Source: Bacillus pumilus (GTDB lineage: Bacteria > Bacillota > Bacilli > Bacillales > Bacillaceae). From it: a stretch of 64,000 nt of DNA. The stretch is taken from contig NZ_LT906438.1 in the NCBI RefSeq assembly GCF_900186955.1, forward strand, positions 2,232,001 to 2,296,000, written 5' to 3'. The translations under genes and the position numbers were made by a program. The notes beneath the pieces are model-generated. The model was not told where the DNA came from. It saw only the letters and a program-made list of their open reading frames with translations, and did no database searches. Of this stretch, positions 18,866 through 28,271 are shown in pieces. How positions within the stretch are numbered: the first letter of the stretch is position 1; each line of letters begins with the position of its first letter.

Positions 18866-19351
18866 TTATCGAAGGACATAAAATAAAAAGATGCCCAGCA
18901 TCAGCGCTTGAATCAATCCTTTGGCAAATACACCTGATATAAATCCGATTAACGAGCCTAATCCTACTTTCACACTTGTTTTCACATCTTTTTGATGAAC
19001 AAGGAGCTCTGCTATAACACTTCCGATAAATGGACCAATGATAATTCCTGCAATCGGAATCACAAAAGGACCGACTAATAACCCAATGGTGCTTCCCCAA
19101 ATAGCTGCACGGCTGCCGCCAAAACGCTTGACCCCAATCAGGTTCGAGACATAATCTGCCGCAAATAATACCGCGGTAAATACGGCTTGAATGAGCCAAA
19201 ACGTCAGTGTCAGCGGCTCGAAGCTGAAAAAGAAACCATATAGAATAAATCCGAGAACCATAAAAACCACACTAGGGATAATTGGATAAACAAGTCCAAC
19301 AAATGCAATGATAAATGCACAAATGATGAGAATCCAATACAGCACGTCCAA
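18866..19351 (-). CDS. yqgC: YqgC, DUF456 membrane protein
   Basis: This 161-residue, strongly hydrophobic protein has about four to five membrane helices rich in glycine and small residues ([25 protein letters not shown]), the DUF456 pattern. Function is unknown. The start is a TTG 10 nt after AAGGAGG. It is divergent from yqgB. Confidence 0.85.
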   Translation of the reverse strand: MDVLYWILIICAFIIAFVGLVYPIIPSVVFMVLGFILYGFFFSFEPLTLTFWLIQAVFTAVLFAADYVSNLIGVKRFGGSRAAIWGSTIGLLVGPFVIPIAGIIIGPFIGSVIAELLVHQKDVKTSVKVGLGSLIGFISGVFAKGLIQALMLGIFLFYVLR

Positions 19352-19429
19352 GTCACAGCCGCCTCCTTTTTATTTGCTGTATACATTATGCCTCATTCCC
19401 TCTATCTTAACCAGCAATGAAGGCCATAC

Positions 19430-19459
19430 TTGTACTTGTTAGATAGACATTGATACAAT
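19430..19459 (+). promoter_or_regulatory. Candidate promoter of yqgB
   Basis: TTGTAC (19430-19435) and TACAAT (19454-19459) lie 18 nt apart, about 35 nt before the yqgB start. The -35 matches only partly. Confidence 0.45.
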
Positions 19460-19494
19460 ATGAGAAATAGAAAAGAATGTAGGAAGTGAATTGA

Positions 19495-20265
19495 TTGAAC
19501 GTATTTAAACTATTATTAAAAGGCATTTATTCACCAAAAGATATTGCGAAAGCACGGTTTACAGGGATTGGCAAAGCGATTTTATTCATTTTTATCCTTT
19601 CGATCATCGCAGCAGTTCCTCAGGGTTATCATATGAGTCAAGAGATCTCGAATGCGATGTCAGGATTTCAGCATGTGATCAAAAAAGATTTACCTGATTT
19701 CTCAATCGAAAAAGGAAAGCTTCAAGCGGATCAAAGTGAACCGATAGAAAAAGAAGAAAACGGCATTACGATCATTTTTGATCCTGCTGAAAAAATAAAA
19801 GCAAGTGAGCTTGAATCAAAGCAAACGGCCATCGCATTATTAAAAGAAAAAGCTGTGATTGCCATTGATGGGCAAATGACAGATATCCCGTATCAGCTGC
19901 TTGGTGGGACACTGACAAAAGACGAACTTGCCCGCGTCACAAATCAGAATCAAGCGATTATTATCCCAGTCATCTGTGTGCTGTTATATCTATCAACTGC
20001 GGCTCTCATGTTCATTAGCGCAACTTTCCTTGCGATGCTTGGTACATTTATTAAACGCATGCAGCAAAAAGAGCTGTCCTTCCAAATGCTATGGAAGCTC
20101 TCTGCTTACTCACTCACATTAACAACAGTCTTTTTCGCCATCATGAGTGCATTAAACACGCCTGTTGCGAATTCATTTTTATTAAATTGGGTCATTAACT
20201 TTATCTTCTTATACCTTGTTGTAAAGGAAATACCCGCTAAACATAAACCACTTGTCAAAAATTAA
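19495..20265 (+). CDS. yqgB: YqgB, DUF1189 membrane protein
   Basis: This 256-residue protein has one N-terminal helix (about 27-45), an extracellular domain and a C-terminal cluster of three to four helices (about 155-245). That topology and the opening VFKLLLKGIYSPKDIAKARF match the DUF1189 family. Function is unknown. The start is a TTG preceded by AGGAAGTG. A terminator follows directly. Confidence 0.85.
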   Translation: MNVFKLLLKGIYSPKDIAKARFTGIGKAILFIFILSIIAAVPQGYHMSQEISNAMSGFQHVIKKDLPDFSIEKGKLQADQSEPIEKEENGITIIFDPAEKIKASELESKQTAIALLKEKAVIAIDGQMTDIPYQLLGGTLTKDELARVTNQNQAIIIPVICVLLYLSTAALMFISATFLAMLGTFIKRMQQKELSFQMLWKLSAYSLTLTTVFFAIMSALNTPVANSFLLNWVINFIFLYLVVKEIPAKHKPLVKN

Positions 20266-20276
20266 TTTAGTGTATG

Positions 20277-20305
20277 AAAGCTCCCCCAACTTGGAGGAGC
20301 TTTTT
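20277..20305 (+). terminator. Terminator of yqgB
   Basis: AAAGCTCC and GGAGCTTT pair around CCCAACTTGGA, followed by TTTTT. It may also act weakly on the converging acetyltransferase gene. Confidence 0.8.
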
Positions 20306-20320
20306 ATGTATGTGCATGCT

Positions 20321-20866
20321 CTATGATTCATCCGGATGAATGATCGCAAACAAATAATGATCTTCCCATACGTCATTAATCTTTACTTTTTTACGATTGA
20401 GTCCCTCATTTTCAAAACCTGTCTTTTCAAGCACACGAATGGAACCTATATTACTCGGCTTTACTCCAGCTTCAATACGATGCAGGTGCAGCTCATCAAA
20501 GGCATAATCGATGATTAAACGAATGGCTTCTGTCATATACCCTTTCCCGCCATGCTTTTCATCAAGTACATACCCCAGCCAAGCTCCTTCTACCGGGCCT
20601 CTTACGACAGAATTTAATGAGATTGTCCCAATTAAGGCATCTGTTTCATTTAAGAAAATACCGTGCATGTAGGCTTCATCCTGTACGCATTTTTCCACAC
20701 TGCGCTGAATTCGTTCAATTTGACGAGATAACGTGAAAAAATCATCTTTGACCAAAGGTGTAAATTGCTGAAAATATGAGCGATTCTCAAGTTCAAGTGC
20801 GAGTAGTGATTGTGCATCTTCTTCTGTTAGCGCTCTCACATATATATGCTGACTGATTTTCTTCAT
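20321..20866 (-). CDS. GNAT-family N-acetyltransferase (RimJ/RimL type)
   Basis: This 181-residue protein contains the acetyl-CoA-binding pattern of the Acetyltransf_3 branch (GYVLDEKHGGKGYMTEA for motif A, then GVKPSNIGSIRVLEKTGF for motif B). Such enzymes acetylate protein N-termini or small molecules; the substrate cannot be read from sequence. AGGGGGGAG precedes the ATG. It is a single gene converging on yqgB. Confidence 0.85.
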   Translation of the reverse strand: MKKISQHIYVRALTEEDAQSLLALELENRSYFQQFTPLVKDDFFTLSRQIERIQRSVEKCVQDEAYMHGIFLNETDALIGTISLNSVVRGPVEGAWLGYVLDEKHGGKGYMTEAIRLIIDYAFDELHLHRIEAGVKPSNIGSIRVLEKTGFENEGLNRKKVKINDVWEDHYLFAIIHPDES

Positions 20867-20880
20867 AAACTCTCCCCCCT

Positions 20881-21047
20881 GCTTTTATTTTATCATAATC
20901 GTGATAGAAGCTTGAAAAAGCACCGCCGAGAGTAAATTCAATACAAGACACACTAGAACGAACTAGAACCTCCCTTTCCAGCTTTTCTCCTCATGTTGGT
21001 TCTATCATTTCGGGACATGCATAGACTGAAGTAAACTCTTAAAAGCG
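20881..21047. other. Intergenic region with short repeats upstream of yqfZ
   Basis: There is no gene here. A direct repeat CTAGAAC..CTAGAAC lies around 20953-20969, and a 7-bp inverted pair TAGAACC/GGTTCTA lies at 20964-20970 and 20998-21004. No confident promoter was found. Confidence 0.35.
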
Positions 21048-21056
21048 GTGAGTGAA

Positions 21057-21359
21057 ATGCGGCGTATTATTTTTTTGCTAATCAGTTTGTTTGTCCTCTT
21101 TATTATCTTTTTTGATTTAAAAAATGGCACCATTCCCGTTGAAGAAGGTCCAGCTGTCCCTGCAAATGCCTTTCAAACACCTGAGAAAAAAGCATATAAG
21201 AACGTCACAGTGAAACAAGGTGAAACTGTCGTCTCTATCGTCCATACAAGCAAGCCACTTGATGAAGTCATTGAGGATTTTGAAGAGCTGAATCAAGGCG
21301 TCAAAGCAAACGAAATTCGGGCAGGCAGCACATATAAGTTTCCGGTATATAAGAGATAA
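21057..21359 (+). CDS. yqfZ: YqfZ, membrane-anchored LysM protein
   Basis: This 100-residue protein has an N-terminal membrane helix (IIFLLISLFVLFIIFF). The C-terminal LysM domain runs from about 48 to 99 (VTVKQGETVVSIV ... LNQGVKANEIRAGSTYKFPVY). It is expected on the outer face of the membrane binding peptidoglycan. Start: ATG at 21057 with GGTGA just upstream. An in-frame GTG at 21048 would add three residues. Confidence 0.8.
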   Translation: MRRIIFLLISLFVLFIIFFDLKNGTIPVEEGPAVPANAFQTPEKKAYKNVTVKQGETVVSIVHTSKPLDEVIEDFEELNQGVKANEIRAGSTYKFPVYKR

Positions 21360-21371
21360 AACGTTAATTCC

Positions 21372-21401
21372 TTGTCATTCATACAAAGAGACTGTTACAA
21401 T
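21372..21401 (+). promoter_or_regulatory. Candidate promoter of ispG
   Basis: TTGTCA (21372-21377) and TACAAT (21396-21401) lie 18 nt apart, about 60 nt upstream of the ispG start. Confidence 0.55.
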
Positions 21402-21464
21402 ATGAACTGTAAAACAAGACGTACATGGCAAAGAATTGCTTGTACACTAAGGAGCGATTGACAA

Positions 21465-22577
21465 GTGAGTGAAGTCACACATCGTACTAAAACACGTCCC
21501 GTCAAAGTGGGACCTTTAACTATAGGTGGAAATAATGAGGTTGTCATTCAAAGTATGGCAACAACCAAAACACATGATGTCGAAGCGACAGTAGCTGAAA
21601 TTAAGCGTCTTGAAGAAGCTGGCTGTCAAATCGTGCGTGTCGCATGCCCAGACGAGCGTGCAGCAAATGCGATTGCAGACATAAAAAAACAGATCAACAT
21701 CCCGCTAGTTGTCGATATTCATTTTGACTACAAGCTTGCACTGAAAGCGATTGAAGCAGGTGCAGACAAAATTCGAATCAACCCAGGAAACATCGGAAGA
21801 CGAGAAAAAGTCGAAGCGGTTGTGAAAGCAGCAAAAGAAAAAGGCATTCCAATCCGTATTGGGGTAAACGCTGGTTCATTAGAGAAAAAAATTCTTGATA
21901 AATACGGCTACCCAACAGCAGATGGTATGGTCGAAAGTGCACTGCACCACATTAAAATTCTTGAAGATCTAGATTTTCATGATATCATCGTCAGCATGAA
22001 AGCATCTGATGTCAACCTAGCGATTGAGGCGTACGAAAAAGCTGCAAAAGCATTTGACTACCCTCTTCACCTTGGAATTACAGAATCAGGTACATTATTT
22101 GCAGGTACGGTCAAAAGTGCAGCTGGTCTCGGTGCTATCTTGAATATGGGGATTGGGAATACACTCCGCATCTCATTAAGTGCTGATCCAGTTGAGGAAG
22201 TAAAAGTAGCACGTGAACTGTTGAAATCATTTGGTCTTGCAGCAAATGCAGCCACACTGATCTCTTGCCCAACTTGTGGACGAATCGAAATTGACCTCAT
22301 TAGCATTGCAAATGAAGTCGAAGAATATATCTCCACGATTAAAGCACCGATTAAAGTAGCTGTTCTTGGCTGTGCTGTAAACGGTCCAGGTGAAGCGCGT
22401 GAAGCTGATATCGGAATTGCCGGAGCTAGAGGAGAAGGCCTATTGTTCCGTAAAGGTGAAATTGTTCGTAAAGTGCCAGAAGAAACAATGGTCGAAGAAC
22501 TGAAAAAAGAAATCGATAAAATTGCTGAAGAGCATTATGCAAAAATGGAAGCTGAAAAAGCAAAAGCCAACGCATAA
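21465..22577 (+). CDS. ispG: 4-hydroxy-3-methylbut-2-en-1-yl diphosphate synthase IspG
   Basis: This 370-residue iron-sulfur enzyme carries out the penultimate step of the MEP isoprenoid pathway, converting MEcPP to HMBPP. The [4Fe-4S] ligands are C268, C271 and C303, with E310 completing the site ([10 protein letters not shown]). The rest is the TIM-barrel of the short bacterial form. The start is a GTG 10 nt after AAGGAG. IspH, the next enzyme, is encoded in this same window. Confidence 0.96.
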   Translation: MSEVTHRTKTRPVKVGPLTIGGNNEVVIQSMATTKTHDVEATVAEIKRLEEAGCQIVRVACPDERAANAIADIKKQINIPLVVDIHFDYKLALKAIEAGADKIRINPGNIGRREKVEAVVKAAKEKGIPIRIGVNAGSLEKKILDKYGYPTADGMVESALHHIKILEDLDFHDIIVSMKASDVNLAIEAYEKAAKAFDYPLHLGITESGTLFAGTVKSAAGLGAILNMGIGNTLRISLSADPVEEVKVARELLKSFGLAANAATLISCPTCGRIEIDLISIANEVEEYISTIKAPIKVAVLGCAVNGPGEAREADIGIAGARGEGLLFRKGEIVRKVPEETMVEELKKEIDKIAEEHYAKMEAEKAKANA

Positions 22578-22580
22578 CAA

Positions 22581-22611
22581 AAAACGCCTGACGTCACTGT
22601 CAGGCGTTTTT
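22581..22611. terminator. Bidirectional terminator between ispG and yqfX
   Basis: AAAACGCCTGAC and GTCAGGCGTTTT form a perfect 12-bp stem with a 6-nt loop, with A and T runs on both sides. Confidence 0.9.
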
Positions 22612-22620
22612 CTGTTCTTG

Positions 22621-22983
22621 TTAAAAGAACGGGGTGATAAATATGCCAAGGATGACGGAAACAATTCCGATCCCGATTGACCATGCGCCAAGCGCATGTG
22701 CTCCTTTTCTTCTTGCAATATAACCAACGACGATTGCCGCTACTCCTAATAGCACCGGCAAGACAAATAACGAGATAATCGCAATCGCGAGTGCTGTATA
22801 GCCTATCCCCTTACTGCCTGAATCGTCACCAACTTGGTCACGTTCTCGTCTGTCTACTCGATCTCTTGAAGCCTGATATGGCTCTGCAATTTCAGCAGCT
22901 GTTTCCTCTAGATAGCCATCATCATTACTAAAGTGTGTGTCGATTTCACGATCATTTCTTCTGAAATCTTCGTCTCTTTCCAT
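22621..22983 (-). CDS. yqfX: YqfX, small membrane protein
   Basis: This 120-residue protein has an acidic and arginine-rich cytoplasmic N-terminal half (MERDEDFRRNDREIDTHF...). Two membrane helices follow, with a DUF4190-like loop (VGYIARRKGAHALGAWSIGIG). Function is unknown. The start at 22983 is fixed by AAGGGGG 8 nt upstream; the frame open further upstream overlaps the divergent yqfW promoter region. Confidence 0.85.
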   Translation of the reverse strand: MERDEDFRRNDREIDTHFSNDDGYLEETAAEIAEPYQASRDRVDRRERDQVGDDSGSKGIGYTALAIAIISLFVLPVLLGVAAIVVGYIARRKGAHALGAWSIGIGIVSVILGIFITPFF

Positions 22984-23122
22984 GATCAATTCCCCCTTTT
23001 GGTTAATAGAAAGGAGCTTTTTTAGTATGAGCAAAAATGTCTGTTTCATGTTTGCTAAAACTTGCTGGAATTGTGAATTGATTATGTTACACTTTAAGAG
23101 TATAAAAATGAGGAGTGTGGGC

Positions 23123-23701
23123 ATGTTACATTTAGGAATTGATATAGATGGCACAGTGACGGCGCAGGACACCTTTGTTCCCTATTTAAATGAGTCGTTC
23201 CAATGTGCCATGACACTAGATGATATGACAGAATATGATTTGACGAAGCTTTTAAATATTTCTCAAGAAGAGTTTTGGGGCTGGATGAATCAGCATGAGC
23301 CTCTTATATATAAACAGGCAAAGCCTGCTAAGGACGCAAAAGAGATGCTTGATCAAATGAAACATCAACACAGGCTGATCTATATTACAGCGAGAAGGCA
23401 GCATCATGCGGATATCACCTACGAGTGGTTTCACAAACATCACGTGCACTATGATGACATTGAGCTGGTTGGCGGTCATCATAAGCTCGAAGCTGTTCAA
23501 AAGCACAAAATTGATGTGTTTTTCGAGGATCATCATGGAAATGCCACAATGATTGCAAAAGAGGCTGACATCCCGGTTATTCTTTTTAACTCCCCATATA
23601 ATCAAATGCCCATTGACGACAGGATTATACGTGTCAACAACTGGCAGGAAGCATCTCAATGGATTAAACAATACGAGCAGCGTTTGGAAACTGCTTATTA
23701 A
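23123..23701 (+). CDS. yqfW: HAD-type nucleotidase YqfW
   Basis: This 192-residue protein has the HAD motif I DIDGTVT near residue 6, motif II ITARR (about residue 92), and a late acidic motif DVFFEDHHGN. This is the 5'(3')-deoxyribonucleotidase-like subgroup; the true substrate is unknown. The ATG at 23123 follows AGGAGTG. It is divergent from yqfX and convergent with the ROK gene. Confidence 0.85.
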   Translation: MLHLGIDIDGTVTAQDTFVPYLNESFQCAMTLDDMTEYDLTKLLNISQEEFWGWMNQHEPLIYKQAKPAKDAKEMLDQMKHQHRLIYITARRQHHADITYEWFHKHHVHYDDIELVGGHHKLEAVQKHKIDVFFEDHHGNATMIAKEADIPVILFNSPYNQMPIDDRIIRVNNWQEASQWIKQYEQRLETAY

Positions 23702-23706
23702 TACAG

Positions 23707-23736
23707 AAAAGCCGATACTCTAATGTATCGGCTTTT
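23707..23736. terminator. Bidirectional terminator between yqfW and the ROK gene
   Basis: AAAAGCCGATAC and GTATCGGCTTTT form a 12-bp stem with A and T runs on both sides. Confidence 0.9.
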
Positions 23737-24637
23737 TTGATGGAGCAAGCTTCCCTTCTGTCATGAGAAAATGGTACAGCGCTCCCTTCATGCCTGCCTG
23801 ATTCAAGTAATAGCACGTTTCCACCTTCACTTGAATGTTCTTCCACGCAGGCAGAGTATGTAAATGTTTCTCAATATTTGATAGCAAATCTGGTCTTGCA
23901 CTTACACCGCCACCAATGAGGATTTTCTCAGGATTAAGGACAGTTGCTACATTGTAAATACCAATGGCGATTCGCTTGTACCACTGATCCACTAGCTTTT
24001 CAATGGACGGATCATGCTTTGCCTTTTCAAAAATGGCTTGACCGTCTATTTGCGTACTTTGCGGAATTCCTTGCTTTTCTTTATAGCTCCGAATTAAACC
24101 AGCTGTTGAAGCACTGCTGTTGAGTGTTGTAAATTGTCCATTGTCTGTCTCTGTCAGCATCATGCCAAATTCACCGCCGCGGAAGGAAGCCCCGCGTACA
24201 AGCTGACCGCCAGCGAAAATACCACCGCCAACACCTGTGCCAAGCGTCATACAAATAAAACTGTCACACTCTTTCGCATGGCCACTGTATTTTTCTGCAA
24301 GAGCTGCACAGTTCGCATCATTTTCGACTTCAACACGAAGAGAGGTTTTCTCTTCTAAAAGAGTTTTTACATTTTGACCATTTAAGGCAATGATGGCTCC
24401 TGCAAATTCTGTATAACCTGTTTCACTGTCCACAAAGCCCGGAAGACTAATGGCGATTCCGCTAACATCTGACGTTCTCTGATATTGTTTGACCACATCC
24501 GCCATCGCTTCTAAAAACGGTTCAAGCTGACGGCAGTTCGTTTCATAGTCACCGCTCGTGACCAGCTCCCCATCCCGATCCATTAATCCATGTTTTGTTC
24601 TCGTCCCGCCTACATCAAACACGACATAATACGCCAT
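23720..24637 (-). CDS. ROK-family sugar kinase lacking the zinc motif
   Basis: This 305-residue protein has the ATP-binding DVGGTRT (8-14), the catalytic aspartate D107 (ENDAN) and the glycine-rich GTGVGGG (133-139). Unlike GlcK it has no CxCGxxGC zinc motif: after GGEFG the expected histidine is M159 and no cysteine cluster follows. This fits beta-glucoside or other sugar kinases of the ROK family rather than glucokinase. The start at 24637 follows AGGGAGGG. It stands alone between yqfW and zur, a position where I recall no gene in B. subtilis. Confidence 0.85.
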   Translation of the reverse strand: MAYYVVFDVGGTRTKHGLMDRDGELVTSGDYETNCRQLEPFLEAMADVVKQYQRTSDVSGIAISLPGFVDSETGYTEFAGAIIALNGQNVKTLLEEKTSLRVEVENDANCAALAEKYSGHAKECDSFICMTLGTGVGGGIFAGGQLVRGASFRGGEFGMMLTETDNGQFTTLNSSASTAGLIRSYKEKQGIPQSTQIDGQAIFEKAKHDPSIEKLVDQWYKRIAIGIYNVATVLNPEKILIGGGVSARPDLLSNIEKHLHTLPAWKNIQVKVETCYYLNQAGMKGALYHFLMTEGKLAPSKKPIH

Positions 24638-24741
24638 TTTTGACCCTCCCTTTACTCCAAAAGACACAAATTTCTTCAGTACCTTGTTCTCATTTTAATG
24701 AAACAGCCGCCCTTTGTAAAACGTTTTCAAAAAGACAAGAG

Positions 24742-24765
24742 AAAAAGCCAGCTCTGCGGCTGGCT
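24742..24765 (-). terminator. Terminator of the zinc operon (after zur)
   Basis: AGCCAGC and GCTGGCT form a stem followed by TTTTTC in the minus direction. Confidence 0.85.
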
Positions 24766-24768
24766 GTT

Positions 24769-25197
24769 TTATGAGTGAACTTCCTTCGGTTCGCAGGAAG
24801 GACATGTTCCGTATATTTCGAATTTATGTCCGCTAATGTGATAATCCTCTAGATCGGCGTCTAACTTGTCCATAGGGCAGGCATCGATCTCCTTTGTTTT
24901 ACCGCATGTCAGACAAATAAAATGATGATGGTGATGAGAAAAGGAACATTTAAAACGAAAAAGCTTCTCACCTGACAATTCCGTTGTTTCTAATATACCT
25001 AAGTCTTCATATAGCGACAGGTTTCGGTAAATCGTATCAAAGCTAAGACCCGGGTAGTCTTCACTTAGTGCCGTCAACACATTTTTAGCAGTCAAATATT
25101 TATCAGAATCAGAAAACAGTTGAAGCATGTCTTCACGTTTGCTTGTATACTTGTAGCCTTTTTCCTTTAATAAATCAAGCGCTTCTTGTACGTTCAT
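24769..25197 (-). CDS. zur: Zinc uptake regulator Zur (Fur family)
   Basis: This 142-residue repressor has an N-terminal winged helix ([10 protein letters not shown] ... [18 protein letters not shown]). The C-terminal metal-binding half has a histidine run at 88-92 and structural zinc cysteines C95, C98, C132 and C135. With zinc bound it represses uptake genes. The start at 25197 follows AAGGGGG, and the gene overlaps the permease 3' end by 23 nt, so transporter and repressor are co-expressed behind a Zur-box-like operator. Confidence 0.92.
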   Translation of the reverse strand: MNVQEALDLLKEKGYKYTSKREDMLQLFSDSDKYLTAKNVLTALSEDYPGLSFDTIYRNLSLYEDLGILETTELSGEKLFRFKCSFSHHHHHFICLTCGKTKEIDACPMDKLDADLEDYHISGHKFEIYGTCPSCEPKEVHS

Positions 25198-26035
25198 GAT
25201 GATTCCCCCTTTTGAATTTTCCAATAAAAATACATCCGATTAAAATCAAAATGGACAGCATCACAATGGTTCCGCCTGGCGCTAAATCTAGATAATAGCT
25301 TAAGATCAATCCCGCCAATACAGACAATTCACCGAACAAGATCGAAAGGAAAATCGCCTGTTTGAACCCTTTGGCAATGCGGATACTTGCCGCAACAGGA
25401 AGTGTCATGAGCGCAGAGACAAGTAGTGTACCTACGATACGCATCGATGCCGCAATGACAAGTGCGACAACTAAGATAAAAATAAAATGAATCCATTTCG
25501 CTGAAATACCAGAAGCCTTTGCATGCTCTTCATCAAAAGAAAGTAAAAATAATTCTTTATATAAAAGCACGACAACTAACACCACAACGAGTGAGATCCC
25601 AACAACAATCCAAAGATCTAATCTCGACACCGCACTGACACTTCCGAACAAATAACTAAACAAATCTGTATTAAAGCCATTCGCTAGTGAAATGAAGATG
25701 ACGGAAATCCCGATACCGCCTGATAAAATAATAGGTATCGCCAGCTCCTGATAATGCTTATACACAGAGCGCAGGCGTTCAATAAATAACGAACCGGCAA
25801 CAGAAAACGCCATCCCTAAGTACAGCGGGCTTACCCCTGTCAAGAGGCCAAACTTTTTATCAAGAAATAAACTAGCTGCAATACCGGCAAGTGATACGTG
25901 ACTGAGGGCATCTGCAATCAGCGAGAGCCTTCTCACGACGATAAATACACCAAGCAAGGGCGCAATAAAACCGATCAGCATTCCTGCGATAAACGCATTT
26001 TGTAAAAATTCATAATGAAAAAATGGAAATAGCAT
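25175..26035 (-). CDS. Zinc/manganese-type ABC transporter permease (ZnuB-like)
   Basis: This 286-residue ABC-3 family permease has about eight membrane helices. It opens with [24 protein letters not shown], the family's characteristic first loop, and has a histidine-containing C-terminus ([10 protein letters not shown]). Its place between an ABC ATPase and zur points to zinc uptake. The start codon overlaps the stop of the ATPase gene by about one base. Confidence 0.9.
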   Translation of the reverse strand: MLFPFFHYEFLQNAFIAGMLIGFIAPLLGVFIVVRRLSLIADALSHVSLAGIAASLFLDKKFGLLTGVSPLYLGMAFSVAGSLFIERLRSVYKHYQELAIPIILSGGIGISVIFISLANGFNTDLFSYLFGSVSAVSRLDLWIVVGISLVVVLVVVLLYKELFLLSFDEEHAKASGISAKWIHFIFILVVALVIAASMRIVGTLLVSALMTLPVAASIRIAKGFKQAIFLSILFGELSVLAGLILSYYLDLAPGGTIVMLSILILIGCIFIGKFKRGNHHERTRSA

Positions 26036-26811
26036 TATTCATGTCCCCCATGATGGTGATGATCGTGATGAATCACTTGAATGTCATGTCCGTAAAATTG
26101 AGATAACGCCTGATCATCCATTGAATCAAACGTTGCTGCATCTCCGTGGAAATGAAGTGTCTGATTTAAACAAGCCACATGGGTGACTTTATCAGAAACG
26201 GTGCCCACGTCGTGTGTGACGAGAATTAAAGACATTCCTTTTTCTTTGTTTAATGTTTCGAGCAGCTGATAAAAGCCTTCTACTGTCCGCTGGTCTACCC
26301 CAACCGTCGGTTCATCTAAAATGAGCAGCTTCGGCTGACTGACGAGCGCACGTGCAATAAAGGCACGCTGCTGCTGACCGCCTGAAAGTTCCCCGATGTT
26401 TTGGTGCTTTAAATCTTGTATCCCAACTGAACGAATGGCTTCCTCAACTTGCCATTTGTCCTGCTTGTTCATTCGTTTGAATAAACCTATTTTCGCCGTC
26501 AATCCACTTGCGACGACTTCGTAAACAGAAGCAGGGAAACCTGTATTAAAACTATTCGCCTTTTGAGAAACAAATCCAATTTGATCCCAGTCTCTAAATT
26601 TTGAAGCAGGCGTGCCAAATAGCTTTAATTCACCTTGCTGTGGTTTAATGAGCCCAAGCAGGCACTTTAATAAGGTTGTTTTACCAGATCCATTCGGTCC
26701 AACAAGTGCTAGAAAATTTCCTTCCTCGACTGTTAAATGAATGTGATCTATGACATTTCGCTGTCCATAAGAGTACGAAATGTCCTTCATTTCAATAATT
26801 GGCTTTGCCAT
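26035..26811 (-). CDS. Zinc-type ABC transporter ATP-binding protein (ZnuC-like)
   Basis: This 258-residue ABC ATPase has Walker A GPNGSGKTT, signature [14 protein letters not shown] and Walker B LLILDEPTVGVD. A histidine-rich tail (HHDHHHHGGHE), common in zinc transport ATPases, closes it. The start at 26811 follows AAGGTGG by 8 nt; a GTG at 26823 is less likely. It is the first gene of the operon. No substrate-binding protein gene is present nearby. Confidence 0.9.
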   Translation of the reverse strand: MAKPIIEMKDISYSYGQRNVIDHIHLTVEEGNFLALVGPNGSGKTTLLKCLLGLIKPQQGELKLFGTPASKFRDWDQIGFVSQKANSFNTGFPASVYEVVASGLTAKIGLFKRMNKQDKWQVEEAIRSVGIQDLKHQNIGELSGGQQQRAFIARALVSQPKLLILDEPTVGVDQRTVEGFYQLLETLNKEKGMSLILVTHDVGTVSDKVTHVACLNQTLHFHGDAATFDSMDDQALSQFYGHDIQVIHHDHHHHGGHE

Positions 26812-26835
26812 GAATCTTTCCACCTTTAATCAATA

Positions 26836-26856
26836 TAAAAAGAATGATTACGATTT
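26836..26856 (-). promoter_or_regulatory. Zur-box-like operator upstream of the zinc ABC operon
   Basis: The minus strand reads AAATCGTAATCATTCTTT. The left half matches the Bacillus Zur box (TCGTAATNATTACGA) exactly, while the right half is degenerate. It lies 25 nt before the ATPase start. Together with zur in the same operon it argues for zinc-dependent autoregulation. Confidence 0.7.
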
Positions 26857-26868
26857 ATACAACAAAAA

Positions 26869-26890
26869 GAAAATGGCTTTTGCCATTTTC
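26869..26890 (-). terminator. Terminator of yqfU
   Basis: GAAAATGGC and GCCATTTTC form a perfect 9-bp stem with a 4-nt loop, then TTTTTG in the minus direction. Confidence 0.85.
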
Positions 26891-26946
26891 TCTGTCCATA
26901 CATACATTTCATTATATAAAAGAAAGATTAAAAAGTAAAATAAAAG

Positions 26947-27828
26947 CTAATGAATGGCTGTTTTGAACTTACCGCCTTTTGTTTCATGCGTATCCATAAT
27001 CGTAATAAATGCTTGACTATCAATTTCAAATACAATGGATTTTAGCTTTGTGATTTCAAGTCTTGTGACAACGGCGTAGATGACATCTTTTTCTTCATCT
27101 GTATAACCGCCTTTCCCTCTCAGCTTTGTCGTTCCCCTGCCAAGTCGATGAAGAATCGCATCTGAAATTTCATCATAATAATCTGACACGATAATGACAG
27201 CTTTTGTTTCATCAAGCCCTTGAATGACAGCATCAATTGTTTTCATTGCCAAATAATATGTCATAACAGAATACATAGCCTGCTCTGGTCCGAAGACAAA
27301 GCCTGCCCAAATAAAAATGAACACATTGACGATCATGACAAACTCACCGACGGAGAATGGAATTTTTTTCGTTAGCAGAATGCCTAAGATCTCTGTTCCA
27401 TCCATTGAGCCTCCATTTCGAATGACAAGTCCCACACCAAAACCAAGTAATAGCCCGCCAAATACAGTGGCTAAGATTGGCTGATTTGTAAATGCCTCTA
27501 CATGATGGAGCGAAGATTCAATCACGGCTAAGCTGACAATCCCAATTACTGTGGAAACCAGAAAGGTTTTCCCAATATGTTTGTATCCTGATATCATAAA
27601 TGGAATATTCAAAATGACAACAATCGTCGCAAAATTGATGAATGGGTTATCTGTAAAGAGATAATCCAAAATAAGCGAAATGCCGATGATGCCTCCATCG
27701 ATAATATTGTTTGGCACTAAAAATAATTCAATGCTGACTGCTGCGCATGTAGCTCCTACTAGAATCAGGAAAATTCTAAATATAAAATGAGGCACTGATT
27801 CCTTTCTATGCTGTTTACTATTTGCCAT
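26947..27828 (-). CDS. yqfU: YqfU, YitT-family membrane protein (DUF161/DUF2179)
   Basis: This 293-residue protein has five to six N-terminal membrane helices with the family pattern [14 protein letters not shown] and [15 protein letters not shown] soluble C-terminal DUF2179 domain follows (about 215-290, [20 protein letters not shown]). The molecular role is unknown. AGGGGAG precedes the ATG. Confidence 0.88.
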   Translation of the reverse strand: MANSKQHRKESVPHFIFRIFLILVGATCAAVSIELFLVPNNIIDGGIIGISLILDYLFTDNPFINFATIVVILNIPFMISGYKHIGKTFLVSTVIGIVSLAVIESSLHHVEAFTNQPILATVFGGLLLGFGVGLVIRNGGSMDGTEILGILLTKKIPFSVGEFVMIVNVFIFIWAGFVFGPEQAMYSVMTYYLAMKTIDAVIQGLDETKAVIIVSDYYDEISDAILHRLGRGTTKLRGKGGYTDEEKDVIYAVVTRLEITKLKSIVFEIDSQAFITIMDTHETKGGKFKTAIH

Positions 27829-27968
27829 ACGTTCTCCCCTCTACACAACTTAAATTTTCAATGAACATTTTATTCACTTTACTATTTTATCATTTCACAG
27901 GGTAAAATAAAATTTTTTGCACATTTTCCGTTTTCGCCCATACATTGTTACAGAGGGGAGGAATGGAA

Positions 27969-28223
27969 TTGATTTTAATTCAAAAAATTGTCCTGCAACG
28001 GCTCAATCAGATCACAGCAAATGATCTGTTAAGGTATGCGAAGCAGTATGGTGTCAGTTTAACGTCAAACCAAGCTGCTGAGGTGGCCAAACTCATGAAT
28101 GGGAAGAACATCAATATTTTTAATGATGCAGAGCGTAGCCGGCTTCTTAAGCAAGTAGAAGCGATTACATCTAAACAGACAGCTCAGACTGTCAATGATC
28201 TGTTTAATCAGTTTACAAGTTAA
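27969..28223 (+). CDS. yqfT: YqfT, small conserved protein
   Basis: This 84-residue soluble helical protein (LIQKIVLQRLNQITANDLLRYAK...) matches the DUF2624-type family in size and position. Function is unknown. The most likely start is TTG at 27969, 7 nt after GGGGAGG; the ATG at 27963 is too close to that site. Confidence 0.8.
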   Translation: MILIQKIVLQRLNQITANDLLRYAKQYGVSLTSNQAAEVAKLMNGKNINIFNDAERSRLLKQVEAITSKQTAQTVNDLFNQFTS

Positions 28224-28225
28224 AC

Positions 28226-28250
28226 AAAAAAGGGCCGCATTTAGCGGCAC
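28226..28250 (-). terminator. Terminator of nfo
   Basis: GCCGC and GCGGC form a short GC stem followed by six T in the minus direction. It lies between the converging yqfT and nfo. Confidence 0.7.
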
Positions 28251-28271
28251 CTCATGATGTTGTATGCTTTT

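Noticed and set aside
27910..27945. Sigma-E-like promoter (GCACATT, then CATACATT) before yqfT
   Set aside because: The spacing is one to two nt short and the -35 has a mismatch. TTGCAC could equally be a sigma-A element. Not supported enough to list.
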